Origin: CAZYBG01 sp964645155
Lineage (GTDB): Bacteria; Pseudomonadota; Alphaproteobacteria; Rhodobacterales; Rhodobacteraceae
Direction: 5' to 3'
Length of the DNA: 64,000 nucleotides
Assembly: GCA_964645155.1 (NCBI GenBank)
Contig: CAZYBG010000005.1
Location: forward strand, 1-64,000
How positions within the stretch are numbered: position 1 is the first letter of the stretch; each line of letters starts with the position of its first letter. The position numbers were made by a program, and so were the translations under genes. Under the pieces are notes generated by a model. It was not told the DNA's origin, did no database searches, and saw only the letters and a list, made by a program, of their open reading frames with translations. Below are positions 42,085 to 50,072 of the stretch, piece by piece.

Positions 42085-42897
42085 CTATCGGAACGCGGCG
42101 CAGGGATCGGGCCGCGGCGCGGGATCGGTGACGACCCAGAGGTCGAACGGGGGCGGCGTTGCCGGCGTGGCTTCAAGCTGGCCGAGCGCGATCACCGTGA
42201 TCTCCGGCGCCGCCAGCCTGACGAGCGCCGGGGCGCCCCTGTCGGTCCGCGCGTGGCCCGTGCCGGCGATCACGACGACCGGCCCGCCCGTTGCCGTGAC
42301 CGCATCGACCGCCGCGCGCGCGATCCCGGCATCGCGCAGGCGCTGGGCCTCGACCATTCCCGGAAGCATCTCGGCGGGAAGCGCATCGCAATGCGCCTCG
42401 GCCTGCTCGGCCTCGCGACGGGCCCGGTCGTCGTCGGCGAGCGGTTGGTCGAGACCATAGCGGGCCGCATCCGCGCCGAACGCGGCGGCTGCTCCGGACC
42501 GCATCGCCGCCCGCACCTCTGCGATCGGAAAGGCGGCACCGTAGATCCGTGCCTCGGGCGCCGCGGCGAAGATCGGGTGATACATTGCGAAATCCGGCCA
42601 GCCAGCTTCCGCCCAGCCCAACGCGGCGCCCAGTGCGGCGGCATCGCCACGGTTCTCCGGCGTGACCCGCAGGGCCTGTTCGGGGGTGAGCATCTCGAAC
42701 ACCAGCGCTTCGGGTGCGATCGCCGCGACCGCGGCGGCCTGATTCCCGTGGTGTGCGGGATTGTCATGCACCTCGCCCAGGACGACCACATCGGCGCCGG
42801 CGAAATCGCGGCGCCAGTCGATCTCGTCTGCCAGCGCAGCGCCGACCCACGGCGCCGCCAGGAGCGCCAGCGCTGCCGACGATCGTAGCCCCATCAT
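42085..42897 (-). CDS. ChaN-like haem/iron-regulated protein (DUF399 family)
   Basis: A 270-residue exported protein with a signal peptide (SSAALALLAAPWVGAALAD) but no lipobox cysteine. The domain has ADVVVLGEVHDNPAHHGNQ, which matches the ChaN/Tiki-like EHA-fold metal motif (GE-xH-N-xxHH). It also has LVFEMLTPEQ, GWPDFAMYHPIFAAAP and the C-terminal VVVIAGTGHARTDRGAP. Campylobacter ChaN binds haem as a dimer; related Tiki proteins are proteases. Role here is open. The start overlaps the end of the TspO-like gene (ATGA). Confidence 0.75.
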   Translation of the reverse strand: MMGLRSSAALALLAAPWVGAALADEIDWRRDFAGADVVVLGEVHDNPAHHGNQAAAVAAIAPEALVFEMLTPEQALRVTPENRGDAAALGAALGWAEAGWPDFAMYHPIFAAAPEARIYGAAFPIAEVRAAMRSGAAAAFGADAARYGLDQPLADDDRARREAEQAEAHCDALPAEMLPGMVEAQRLRDAGIARAAVDAVTATGGPVVVIAGTGHARTDRGAPALVRLAAPEITVIALGQLEATPATPPPFDLWVVTDPAPRPDPCAAFR

Positions 42898-43571
42898 CGC
42901 TTGCGGCGGAGCGCGAGGAGCGTCACCGCCAGCAGAAGCCCGCCCGCAGCCCAGAGCGCGCCCTGCTCGAGGGCGCCCCAGGCGGGGTTGCCGCCGTTGC
43001 CGACCCCGATCGCCACGAGCGCCCAGACAAGCGCGGCCAGCGTGAGGGGGTGACCCCGCACCGCCACGACCGCCGCCGCCCCGAGACCGGCGGCCAGGGC
43101 AAGGAGCGCGACCACCGGCCAGCCGCCGGACAGGCGCACCTGCGACACGGCGCCGCTGTCGACCAGCGTCGCCGACAGCCCGACGCAGGACGCGGCGACC
43201 GTCCAGCCCGCCAGGGTCGCCAGCGGAACGGCGATCAGCCATCCCGGCCGGCCCTCGCGCCGCGGCGGCGTCGCGAGGGCACGGGCCGCGACGGTCGCCG
43301 ACAGCGCGATCGCGCCGAGCACGATCTGCGCTCCCCAGCCGAACCCGCCGACCGGAACCAGAATCTGCCAGGTCGCGCAGCCCCAGAACGCGGTGGCGAC
43401 CCAGGGCCCCGCCGAAACCGGGCGCGGATCGTCGGCCCGCAACTGCCACGCCGCGTAGAGCAGGGCAGCAAGGAAAATCGGACCCCAGATCGAGAACGCA
43501 TAGCCAGCCGGGGTCAGCGCCGTGCGGACGGCATCGGACTGAGCGCCGACCGCAACGGCATCTCCGACCAA
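42894..43571 (-). CDS. TspO/tryptophan-rich sensory protein-like membrane protein; start codon unclear
   Basis: At least 225 residues with five or more hydrophobic helices and the recognisable TALTPAGYAFSIWGPIFLAALLYAAWQL, followed by WVATAFWGCATWQILVP. These resemble bacterial and yeast TspO-related proteins that bind porphyrins or cholesterol. The TTG at 43571 is the only usual start codon, yet the open frame continues upstream for a further 34 codons to a CTG at 43673 (and beyond). That stretch encodes WRWAVVTGAVAQIAAASSHV, which looks like the missing first helix. Either a rare start codon is used or the true N-terminus has been lost to a sequence change. It follows rpoHII on the same strand. 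Confidence 0.65.
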   Translation of the reverse strand: MVGDAVAVGAQSDAVRTALTPAGYAFSIWGPIFLAALLYAAWQLRADDPRPVSAGPWVATAFWGCATWQILVPVGGFGWGAQIVLGAIALSATVAARALATPPRREGRPGWLIAVPLATLAGWTVAASCVGLSATLVDSGAVSQVRLSGGWPVVALLALAAGLGAAAVVAVRGHPLTLAALVWALVAIGVGNGGNPAWGALEQGALWAAGGLLLAVTLLALRRKR

Positions 43572-43674
43572 GCCGAGAAAAGGTAGCCAGACATGCGACG
43601 ATGCCGCAGCGATTTGCGCGACCGCCCCGGTAACGACCGCCCACCGCCAGCCGCGCGCGGGCGCAGAGGCCAGA

Positions 43675-44553
43675 TCAGGCGAGGAAATGGTGGACCTCGG
43701 CGCTCTGCGATTCGAGGCTGCGCCGCATCTTCTGGAATGCTGCGGCTTCCAGCTGCCGCACCCGCTCTTTCGACAGGCCGAGTTCCTCGCCGAGGCTTTC
43801 CAGCGTCCGCGGCTCGTCGCGCAGCTTGCGCTCGCGCACGATGAACCTTTCCCGCGGGTTCAGCCCCTGGAGGGCCGCGACCAGCCAGGTGCGCAGCCGT
43901 TCGGTATCGCGGCGCGCCTCGACCAGCTCGGTCGCCTGGTCGCCGTCGTCCTCGAGCGTGTCGATCCATTCGCGCCCGTCCTCGTCGGCCGATTGCGTCG
44001 CGTTGAGCGAGAAGTCCGACCCCGAAAGGCGGCCCTCCATCATCTCCACATCCGCCAGCGGTACGCCGATCTCGGTTGCGATGAGCTGACGGAGCTGGTG
44101 CCCGTCAAGCATCTCGCCACGCTGCGCGGCTTCGCGCTCGAGCCGCGCCTGTACGCGGCGCATGTTGAAGAACAGCGATTTCTGCGACGAGGTGGAACCG
44201 GTCCGCACCATCGACCAGTTGCGCATCACGTAGTCCTGGATCGACGCCTTGATCCACCAGACCGCGTAGGTCGAGAAGCGGACGCCGCGGTCGGGATCGA
44301 ACTTGTCTGCCGCCTTCATGAGGCCGAGGCCCGCCTCCTGGATGAGATCGTTCATCGGCGCGCCGTAGCGCTTGAACTTGGCCGCCATCGAGATCGCGAG
44401 GCGCATATAGGCCGTCACCAGCCGGTGCAGTGCCGCTTCGTCGCGCTGGTCGCGCCATGCATAGGCCAGGCGAAGTTCCGTCTCGGCGTCGAGAAGCTCG
44501 GCCCGCATCGCTTGGCGGGAGAGGGTTCCGGCGCTATAGCCATCAAACGACAT
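43675..44553 (-). CDS. rpoH2: RNA polymerase sigma factor RpoH, RpoHII type
   Basis: A 292-residue sigma-32 family protein. Regions 2.1-2.4 are clear (AYMRLAISMAAKFKRYGAP, NDLIQEAGLGLMKAADKFDP, FSTYAVWWIKASIQDYVMRNWSMV). The RpoH box SSQKSLFFNMRRVQ and region 4.2 (RTLESLGEELGLSKERVRQLEAAAFQKMR) are present. The N-terminus DGYSAGTLSRQAMRAELLDAETELRL is that of the RpoHII group of Rhodobacteraceae, which in Rhodobacter sphaeroides acts in the singlet-oxygen response under the ECF factor RpoE. A matching RpoE-type promoter lies upstream. Confidence 0.92.
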   Translation of the reverse strand: MSFDGYSAGTLSRQAMRAELLDAETELRLAYAWRDQRDEAALHRLVTAYMRLAISMAAKFKRYGAPMNDLIQEAGLGLMKAADKFDPDRGVRFSTYAVWWIKASIQDYVMRNWSMVRTGSTSSQKSLFFNMRRVQARLEREAAQRGEMLDGHQLRQLIATEIGVPLADVEMMEGRLSGSDFSLNATQSADEDGREWIDTLEDDGDQATELVEARRDTERLRTWLVAALQGLNPRERFIVRERKLRDEPRTLESLGEELGLSKERVRQLEAAAFQKMRRSLESQSAEVHHFLA

Positions 44554-44587
44554 GTGGCCCCCAGTCCAGAATTTCCAACTTCATCAG

Positions 44588-44617
44588 GCTTTACGCAACG
44601 CGCCGCCCACCGGATCA
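44588..44617 (-). promoter_or_regulatory. ECF RpoE-type promoter for rpoHII
   Basis: On the minus strand TGATCC (44617-44612) and TAAAGC (44593-44588) are 18 bases apart, about 35 bases before the rpoHII ATG. This is the layout described for RpoE (ChrR-controlled) promoters in Rhodobacter, where rpoHII is a direct target. Confidence 0.65.
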
Positions 44618-44648
44618 AATAATCTTGCGCCGCAGAGGTTCCCGACTA

Positions 44649-45188
44649 TTGCCGCCGCTCTCGCTGGTCCTCGGCGGAGCGAGATCGGGCAAGTCGTCCT
44701 TTGCCGAGCGGCTTGCGGCCACCCATCGCGGGCCGCGCACCTATCTCGCGACGGCCGAGGCGGGCGATGCGGAGATGGCCGACCGCATCGCGCGGCACCG
44801 CGCGGACCGCGCGGGAAAGGGCTGGCACACGGTCGAGGCGCCACGCGACCTTGCGGGAGCGTTGCGGGTCGCCCCGCACGGCCTCGTCCTGATCGACTGC
44901 CTGACGCTCTGGCTGTCGAACCAGCTCCTCGCGGGCGCGACGCCCGATGACGAGACCGAGGGTCTGCTTGCCGCGCTCGCCGCCCGGTCCGCCCCGGTCA
45001 TCGCCGTGTCGAACGAGGTCGGGTGGAGCATCGTGCCGGACAACGCGCTCGCCCGCGCGTTCCGCGATGCGCAGGGGCGGCTGAACCGCCGGGTCGCCGC
45101 GGAAGCGGGCCTGGCGGTCGCCGTCATGGCGGGCCTGCCGGTAGTCCTGAAGGGCGCGCTTCCCGACGGGCTCGATCACGATGCCTGA
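44649..45188 (+). CDS. cobU: Adenosylcobinamide kinase / adenosylcobinamide-phosphate guanylyltransferase
   Basis: A 179-residue CobU/CobP enzyme of cobalamin assembly. The P-loop is LVLGGARSGKSSFAE. The guanylylated histidine lies in RIARHRADRAGKGW, and LIDCLTLWLSNQL and VSNEVGWSIVPDNALARAFRD are conserved. The start is TTG at 44649, which gives the typical four to five residues before the P-loop and has AGAGG 9 bases upstream; no nearby ATG fits. The gene stands alone, divergent from rpoHII. No other cobalamin genes are nearby. Confidence 0.93.
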   Translation: MPPLSLVLGGARSGKSSFAERLAATHRGPRTYLATAEAGDAEMADRIARHRADRAGKGWHTVEAPRDLAGALRVAPHGLVLIDCLTLWLSNQLLAGATPDDETEGLLAALAARSAPVIAVSNEVGWSIVPDNALARAFRDAQGRLNRRVAAEAGLAVAVMAGLPVVLKGALPDGLDHDA

Positions 45189-45268
45189 TGGCGACACGCA
45201 CAGGATGTCGTTGGCACGCTCGGCCGCCGGCCGGTAGACCGTCGGTACCGGCGGAGGAGGTGCGGCAC

Positions 45269-46135
45269 ATGACCTACGATCTGGCGATCGGCGATTGCGC
45301 ATATTCGAGCTGGTCGCTTCGCGGCTGGCTTCTCTTCGATGCCTTCGGCCTGCCGGTAAGGGTCGAGCGGGCCCGGCTCTACACCGAGGAGGTGCAGCGC
45401 CTTCTTGCCGGCTACACGCCGGCCCGCACCGTGCCCGCCATGCGGACGCCGGACGGCCACGTCGTCTGGGACACGCTCGCCATCGCCGAGCATCTCGCCG
45501 AACGCCATCCCGAGGCGGGCCACTGGCCCGAGGAGCCGGGGCTGCGCGCCCTGGCACGCAGTCTCGCGGCAGAGATGCATTCGAGCTTTCAGGCCCTGCG
45601 ATCGGCATGTCCGATGAACCTCCGCGTCTCCTATGCCGACTTCGCGCCGGACGACGCCGTTTGCGCCGACCTCGCGCGGATCGAGGCGCTCTGGGCCTTC
45701 GCCCTCGATCGCTCCGGCGGCCCCTGGCTCTGCGGTGCCTATTCCGCCGCTGATGCCTTCTTCGCCCCGGTCGCCGCCCGCATTGCCGGCTATGGCCTGC
45801 CGGTCGGCGGCAGCGCCGACGGCTACGTCGCGGCGCAACTGGCGCACCCGCCGTTCCGCCGCTGGCGGGCGATGGGCATGGCCGACGGACCCGATCAGGA
45901 CTTCTACCGACGCCCGTTCGCGCGCCGCCCCTGGCCTGGGCCTTCGCCGCTCCCGGCCCGCCCGGTGGCGAGCGGGCCGGCCGTGAACGCGGCCTGTCCC
46001 TACTCGGCCGAACCCGTGACCCACTTTCTCGAGGCCGATGGCCGCGTGTTCGGCTTCTGCAACCGCTTCTGTCGCGACAAGACGGTCGCCGATCCCGAGG
46101 CCTGGCCCGCCTTTGCCGCGATTTACCATTCCTAA
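45269..46135 (+). CDS. Glutathione S-transferase with C-terminal cysteine-rich (YHS/TRASH-like) tail
   Basis: A 288-residue protein. Residues 1-205 are a GST: the N-terminal DCAYSSWSLRGWLLFDAFG motif with Ser as likely catalytic residue, the TVPAMRTPDGHVVWDTLAIAEHLAE glutathione site, and a helical C-terminal domain. After a Pro/Arg linker (about 213-238) comes a 45-residue tail. Its CPYS (Cys243) and GFCNRFCRDK (Cys264, Cys268) resemble short zinc- or copper-binding YHS/TRASH modules. The ATG is preceded by GGAGGAGGTG, so translation should be strong. Confidence 0.83.
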   Translation: MTYDLAIGDCAYSSWSLRGWLLFDAFGLPVRVERARLYTEEVQRLLAGYTPARTVPAMRTPDGHVVWDTLAIAEHLAERHPEAGHWPEEPGLRALARSLAAEMHSSFQALRSACPMNLRVSYADFAPDDAVCADLARIEALWAFALDRSGGPWLCGAYSAADAFFAPVAARIAGYGLPVGGSADGYVAAQLAHPPFRRWRAMGMADGPDQDFYRRPFARRPWPGPSPLPARPVASGPAVNAACPYSAEPVTHFLEADGRVFGFCNRFCRDKTVADPEAWPAFAAIYHS

Positions 46136-46183
46136 ACCATTCCGGCGCTAACCGTTAACCTTGTCGGGCGAGGGATCGGCGGA

Positions 46184-47695
46184 ATGGTGGCGCGCGCCTA
46201 TACGGTGGCATTCGAAGGGGTCGAGGCGCGGCTCGTGGAAGTCCAGTGCGCGCTCACGGCCGGCATGCCGGGCTTCTCGATCGTCGGCCTGCCCGACAAG
46301 GCGGTGAGCGAGGCGCGCGAGCGGGTGCGCGCCGCGCTCTCTGCGCTGAACCTCGCGCTGCCCTCGAAGAAGATCACGGTCAACCTCTCTCCCGCCGACC
46401 TGCCGAAGGAAGGCTCGCATTTCGACCTGCCGATCGCGCTTTCGCTGCTGGCGGCGATCGACGTGATCCCGCGCGAGGCGGTGGCCGAGACGGTTGCCCT
46501 CGGCGAGCTTTCGCTCGACGGCTCGCTGGTGGCGGTCATCGGCGCACTGCCTGCGGCGATGGCGGCGGCCGAGGAAAACCGCACGCTCCTCTGCCCCAAG
46601 GCCTGCGGCGCCGAGGCGGCCTGGGTCGGCGCGACCACGGTGATCGCGCCGGCGACGCTGCTCGACGCGATCCGCCACTACACCGGCCAGGCGCCGCTCG
46701 CGCCGGCCGACCCGGGCGAGGTGACCCCCGGCCCGGCTGCGCGCGACCTGCGCGACGTCAAGGGCCAGGAAAGGGCCAAGCGCGCGCTCGAGATCGCGGC
46801 GGCGGGCCGGCACCATCTCTTCATGGTCGGAACGCCCGGGTCGGGGAAATCCATGCTCGCGGCGCGGATGCCGGGCATCCTGCCGCCGCTGACCGCGACC
46901 GAGGCGCTCGAGACCTCGATGATCCACTCGCTTTCGGGCCTGCTTGACGACGGCGGCATCTCGCGGGCGCGGCCGTTCCGCGAGCCGCATCACACCGCGT
47001 CGATGGCCGCGATCGTCGGCGGCGGGCGGGGCGCGAAGCCGGGCGAGATCAGCCTCGCCCACAACGGCGTCCTCTTCATGGACGAGTTCCCCGAGTTCCC
47101 GCGCGCCGTCCTCGAAACCCTGCGCCAGCCGATCGAGACCGGCGAGGTGGTGGTCGCCCGGGCCAACGCGCATGTGAGGTATCCCTGCCGGTTCCTTCTG
47201 GTCGCGGCCGCGAACCCGTGCAGATGCGGCTACCTCTCCGACCCGGCGCGGGCCTGCGCCCGGGTGCCGGCCTGCGGCGAGGACTATCTCGGGCGCATCT
47301 CCGGCCCGCTGATGGACCGGTTCGACCTGCGCGTCGAGGTGCCGCCGGTCAGCTACGCCGATCTCGACCTGCCGGAAGGCGGCGAAAGCTCGGCCGCGGT
47401 CGCCGGGCGGGTGGCAGAGGCGCGCGCGACCCAGGCGGCCCGCTTCGAGGGCCATCACGGGCTGCGCGTCAACGCCGATGCCGAGGGGCGGCTTCTCGAG
47501 GAGATCGCAGCGCCGGACCCCGACGGGCGGGAGCTCCTTGCGCGGATCGCCGAGCGGTTCGGCCTGTCGGCGCGCGGGTATCACCGGGTGCTGCGGGTGG
47601 CGCGGACCATCGCCGACCTCGCGGGATCGCGGGAGGTGCGCAAGCCCCACATTGCCGAAGCGGTGAGCTACCGGCTGTCGGTCGCCACATCCTGA
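46184..47695 (+). CDS. comM: YifB/ComM-family Mg-chelatase-like AAA+ helicase
   Basis: A 503-residue protein. The N-terminal ChlI-like Lon-fold domain (YTVAFEGVEARLVEVQCALTAG, GMPGFSIVGLPDKAVSEARERV) precedes the AAA+ core with Walker A GTPGSGKSM and Walker B VLFMDEFPEF. The C-terminal domain includes NPCRCGYLSDPARAC, a four-cysteine zinc-like cluster. ComM hexamers extend heteroduplex DNA during natural transformation in Vibrio; the family is also broadly conserved in non-competent species. It is a single gene, with gshB converging from the other side. Confidence 0.92.
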   Translation: MVARAYTVAFEGVEARLVEVQCALTAGMPGFSIVGLPDKAVSEARERVRAALSALNLALPSKKITVNLSPADLPKEGSHFDLPIALSLLAAIDVIPREAVAETVALGELSLDGSLVAVIGALPAAMAAAEENRTLLCPKACGAEAAWVGATTVIAPATLLDAIRHYTGQAPLAPADPGEVTPGPAARDLRDVKGQERAKRALEIAAAGRHHLFMVGTPGSGKSMLAARMPGILPPLTATEALETSMIHSLSGLLDDGGISRARPFREPHHTASMAAIVGGGRGAKPGEISLAHNGVLFMDEFPEFPRAVLETLRQPIETGEVVVARANAHVRYPCRFLLVAAANPCRCGYLSDPARACARVPACGEDYLGRISGPLMDRFDLRVEVPPVSYADLDLPEGGESSAAVAGRVAEARATQAARFEGHHGLRVNADAEGRLLEEIAAPDPDGRELLARIAERFGLSARGYHRVLRVARTIADLAGSREVRKPHIAEAVSYRLSVATS

Positions 47696-47717
47696 TCGGG
47701 GGCGCCCGCGTCCGGCC

Positions 47718-48662
47718 TTACCCGGCGCGGCGCCGCTCGATCGCGTCCCAGACAAGGCCGGCGGCGTTCACGCCATCGAACCGTTCGAGCTCCTGGATGC
47801 CGGTCGGGGAGGTGACGTTGATCTCGGTGAGGTAGTCGCCGATGACGTCGATGCCGACGAAGACCTGCCCCTTTTCCTTCAGCACGGGTCCGATCCGCGC
47901 GCAGATCTCGCGGTCGCGGTCGGTGAGGCCCACCGGTTCGGCCCGGCCGCCTACATGCAGGTTCGATCGCGTCTCTCCCGCCGCCGGGATGCGGTTGATC
48001 GCGCCGACCGGCACGCCATCGACGAGGATCACGCGCTTGTCGCCTTTCGTGACGGCCGGCACGTATTTCTGCGCGATGAGCGGCTCCCGGCTGAGGCCGA
48101 GGAAAAGCTCATGCAACGCGGCAAGGTTGCGGTCGTCGGCATCGAGCCGGAACACGCCGGCGCCGCCGTTGCCGTAAAGGGGCTTGAGGATGATGTCGCC
48201 ATGGTCGGCCCTGAACGCCCGGATCGCCGCAAGCTCCCGGGCGATCAGCGTCGGCGGGGTCAGGTCGGGGAAGTTCAGCACTAGGAGCTTCTCGGGCGAA
48301 TTGCGGACCCAGAACGGGTCGTTGACGACAAGCGTGCCCGGGTGGATCCGCTCCAGCAGATGCGTCGTCGTGATGTAGGCCATGTCGAAGGGCGGATCCT
48401 GGCGCAGCCACACCACATCCCAGGCCGCAAGATCGATCTCCGTCTCGGCGCCGTAGCTCACATGATCGCCGGCGACGCGACGGACCTCGACCGGCCAGCC
48501 GCGGGCGAGGATGCGGCCCTCGCGGAAGGCCAGGCGATCGGGCGGATAGTAGAACAGCCGGTGCCCGCGGGCCTGCGCCTCGAGGGCGAGGCGGAAGGTG
48601 GAATCGGCGTCAATGTTGACGCTGCCGATCGGGTCCATCTGAAAGGCAACCTTGAGGCTCAT
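47718..48662 (-). CDS. gshB: Glutathione synthetase
   Basis: A 314-residue ATP-grasp enzyme that joins gamma-glutamylcysteine to glycine. The N-terminal domain starts LKVAFQMDPIGSVNIDADSTFRLALEAQARGH, which matches bacterial GshB. ATP-grasp elements are ILKPLYGNGGAGVFRLD, the QKYVPAVTKGDKRVILVDG strand and ITEINVTSPTGIQEL. The ATG at 48662 gives the standard N-terminus; the longer frame to 48719 has no support. It lies 97 bases after yraN on the same strand. Confidence 0.96.
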   Translation of the reverse strand: MSLKVAFQMDPIGSVNIDADSTFRLALEAQARGHRLFYYPPDRLAFREGRILARGWPVEVRRVAGDHVSYGAETEIDLAAWDVVWLRQDPPFDMAYITTTHLLERIHPGTLVVNDPFWVRNSPEKLLVLNFPDLTPPTLIARELAAIRAFRADHGDIILKPLYGNGGAGVFRLDADDRNLAALHELFLGLSREPLIAQKYVPAVTKGDKRVILVDGVPVGAINRIPAAGETRSNLHVGGRAEPVGLTDRDREICARIGPVLKEKGQVFVGIDVIGDYLTEINVTSPTGIQELERFDGVNAAGLVWDAIERRRAG

Positions 48663-48759
48663 CCGCCGCTCCCACGCTCGCTCCGGCCATGTCATGATCG
48701 AGCCGCGGGGCGCATGCAACTCTTGCCGGGCGGGCGTCTTACCGGGCGCGCGGGCCCGA

Positions 48760-49113
48760 TCAGTCGAACACGACGTTCTCGATCACCTTGACCCTGCCCG
48801 ACCCGTCGACCATGGCGAGATCCAGCCGGACCTCGGTCAGCTGTCCGCGGGGTTCGGCGGCGACGAACTCCGAGGCCGCGGCCCAGATCCGGGCCGCCTG
48901 CCGCCCGGTCAGACGCTCGGCGGCGCGGGCGAAGTCTCGCGCCTTCTTGACCTCGACGAAGATGAGGCCGGCGCCGTCACGGGCGATGAGGTCGATCTCG
49001 CCGCCCGTGCCGCGCCAGCGCCGGCCGGCGATCTCGTGGCCATGGCGGCGGTAGTGCTCGGCCACCGCGCCCTCGGCGGCCAGGCCGGTATGGTAGGCGA
49101 CGATCCCGCCCAT
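48760..49113 (-). CDS. yraN: YraN family putative endonuclease-fold protein (UPF0102)
   Basis: A 117-residue protein with the PD-(D/E)XK-like core RRWRGTGGEIDLIARDG and LIFVEVKKA. The acidic-Lys pattern E-x-D...E-x-K is that of RecB-type nucleases. Activity is unproven in most species. It starts one base after the rsmI stop, and with rsmI and the divergent lppC reproduces the conserved yraL-yraM-yraN neighbourhood of many proteobacteria. Confidence 0.9.
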   Translation of the reverse strand: MGGIVAYHTGLAAEGAVAEHYRRHGHEIAGRRWRGTGGEIDLIARDGAGLIFVEVKKARDFARAAERLTGRQAARIWAAASEFVAAEPRGQLTEVRLDLAMVDGSGRVKVIENVVFD

Positions 49114-49114
49114 G

Positions 49115-49972
49115 TCATTCTCCCCCGGCGAGCTTGAGCGCCGCCTGATAGACCTCGCGCCGGGGAACCCCGAGCGCCGCTGATACCGCCTCGGCCGCGT
49201 CGCGAACCGACATTCCGGCGAGCGCGGCGCGCAGCGCCGCATCGACATCGACGCTGGCGGCGGCTGCCCGCTCGGCCCGGTCGATGACGACGACGACCTC
49301 GCCGCGGGTTCCGGCGCCGGAGAACCGCCCGGCAAGCTCATCGAGCGTTCCGCGCACGACTTCCTCGAAGCGTTTCGTCAGTTCCCGGCATAGCACGGCA
49401 CGCCTCTCTCCGCCTGCAACATCCGCCAATTCGGTTAACAGGTCGCCAACGCGCTTCGGCGATTCGTAGAGCACCAGGGTGGCGGGAATCGCCGCGACCT
49501 CCACCAGGAATGCGCGGCGGCCGGCACGGCTGGCCGGCGGGAAGCCCGCAAAGAGGAAGCGGTCGGTCGGAAGGCCGGCCACCGCCAGCGCAGCCAGCAC
49601 CGCCGAAGCGCCCGGAACCGCGCTGACCGACACCCCGGCCGCGATCGTGTCTCGCGCGAGCGCGAAGCCCGGGTCGGCGACGAGCGGCGTTCCCGCCTCG
49701 GAGGCATAGGCGACCGAGCGGCCGGCGGCGAGATGGGCAAGCAGCTTCGGGCGCATCGCCGGGCCGTTGTGGTCGTGATAGGCGACGAGCGGCCGGCTGC
49801 CGAGCGGCACCCCGTGGATGTCCATCAGCCGGCGGAGCGTGCGGGTGTCTTCCGCGGCGAGGACGTCGGCCGAGGCGAGGGTGTCGAGCGCGCGCAGGGT
49901 GATGTCGCGCGCTGCCCCGATCGGTGTCGAGACGAGGTGCAGGCCGGGTGCCAGGTCGGTTTTCTGCCACAT
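49115..49972 (-). CDS. rsmI: 16S rRNA (cytidine1402-2'-O)-methyltransferase
   Basis: A 285-residue SAM-dependent methyltransferase that, with RsmH, makes m4Cm1402 in the decoding centre of 16S rRNA. Tetrapyrrole-methylase-fold motifs are LHLVSTPIGAARDITLRAL, AAEDTRTLRRL, YHDHN, ASEAGTPLVADPG and VSAVPGASAVLAALAVAGLPTDRFLFAGFPP. The ATG at 49972 gives the usual N-terminus. It is divergent from lppC across 100 bases. Confidence 0.95.
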   Translation of the reverse strand: MWQKTDLAPGLHLVSTPIGAARDITLRALDTLASADVLAAEDTRTLRRLMDIHGVPLGSRPLVAYHDHNGPAMRPKLLAHLAAGRSVAYASEAGTPLVADPGFALARDTIAAGVSVSAVPGASAVLAALAVAGLPTDRFLFAGFPPASRAGRRAFLVEVAAIPATLVLYESPKRVGDLLTELADVAGGERRAVLCRELTKRFEEVVRGTLDELAGRFSGAGTRGEVVVVIDRAERAAAASVDVDAALRAALAGMSVRDAAEAVSAALGVPRREVYQAALKLAGGE

Positions 49973-50072
49973 CGCCGCCTCCGCCGGCCTGCGCCGTTTA
50001 CTTGCCCCAGGGAAGCCCTTAGGCTCGATCCGGTAACGCGCATCCACAGATCGAGTGTGAAGGGGGTCAGTC

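Noticed and set aside
43514..43969. Minus-strand frame overlapping rpoHII and the TspO-like gene
   Set aside because: Overlaps two recognised genes in another frame and shows only low-complexity Arg/Ala sequence.
46136..46183. TAACCGTTAACC before comM as a CtrA site
   Set aside because: Spacing between the TTAA-like halves is far too short for the TTAA-N7-TTAA consensus.
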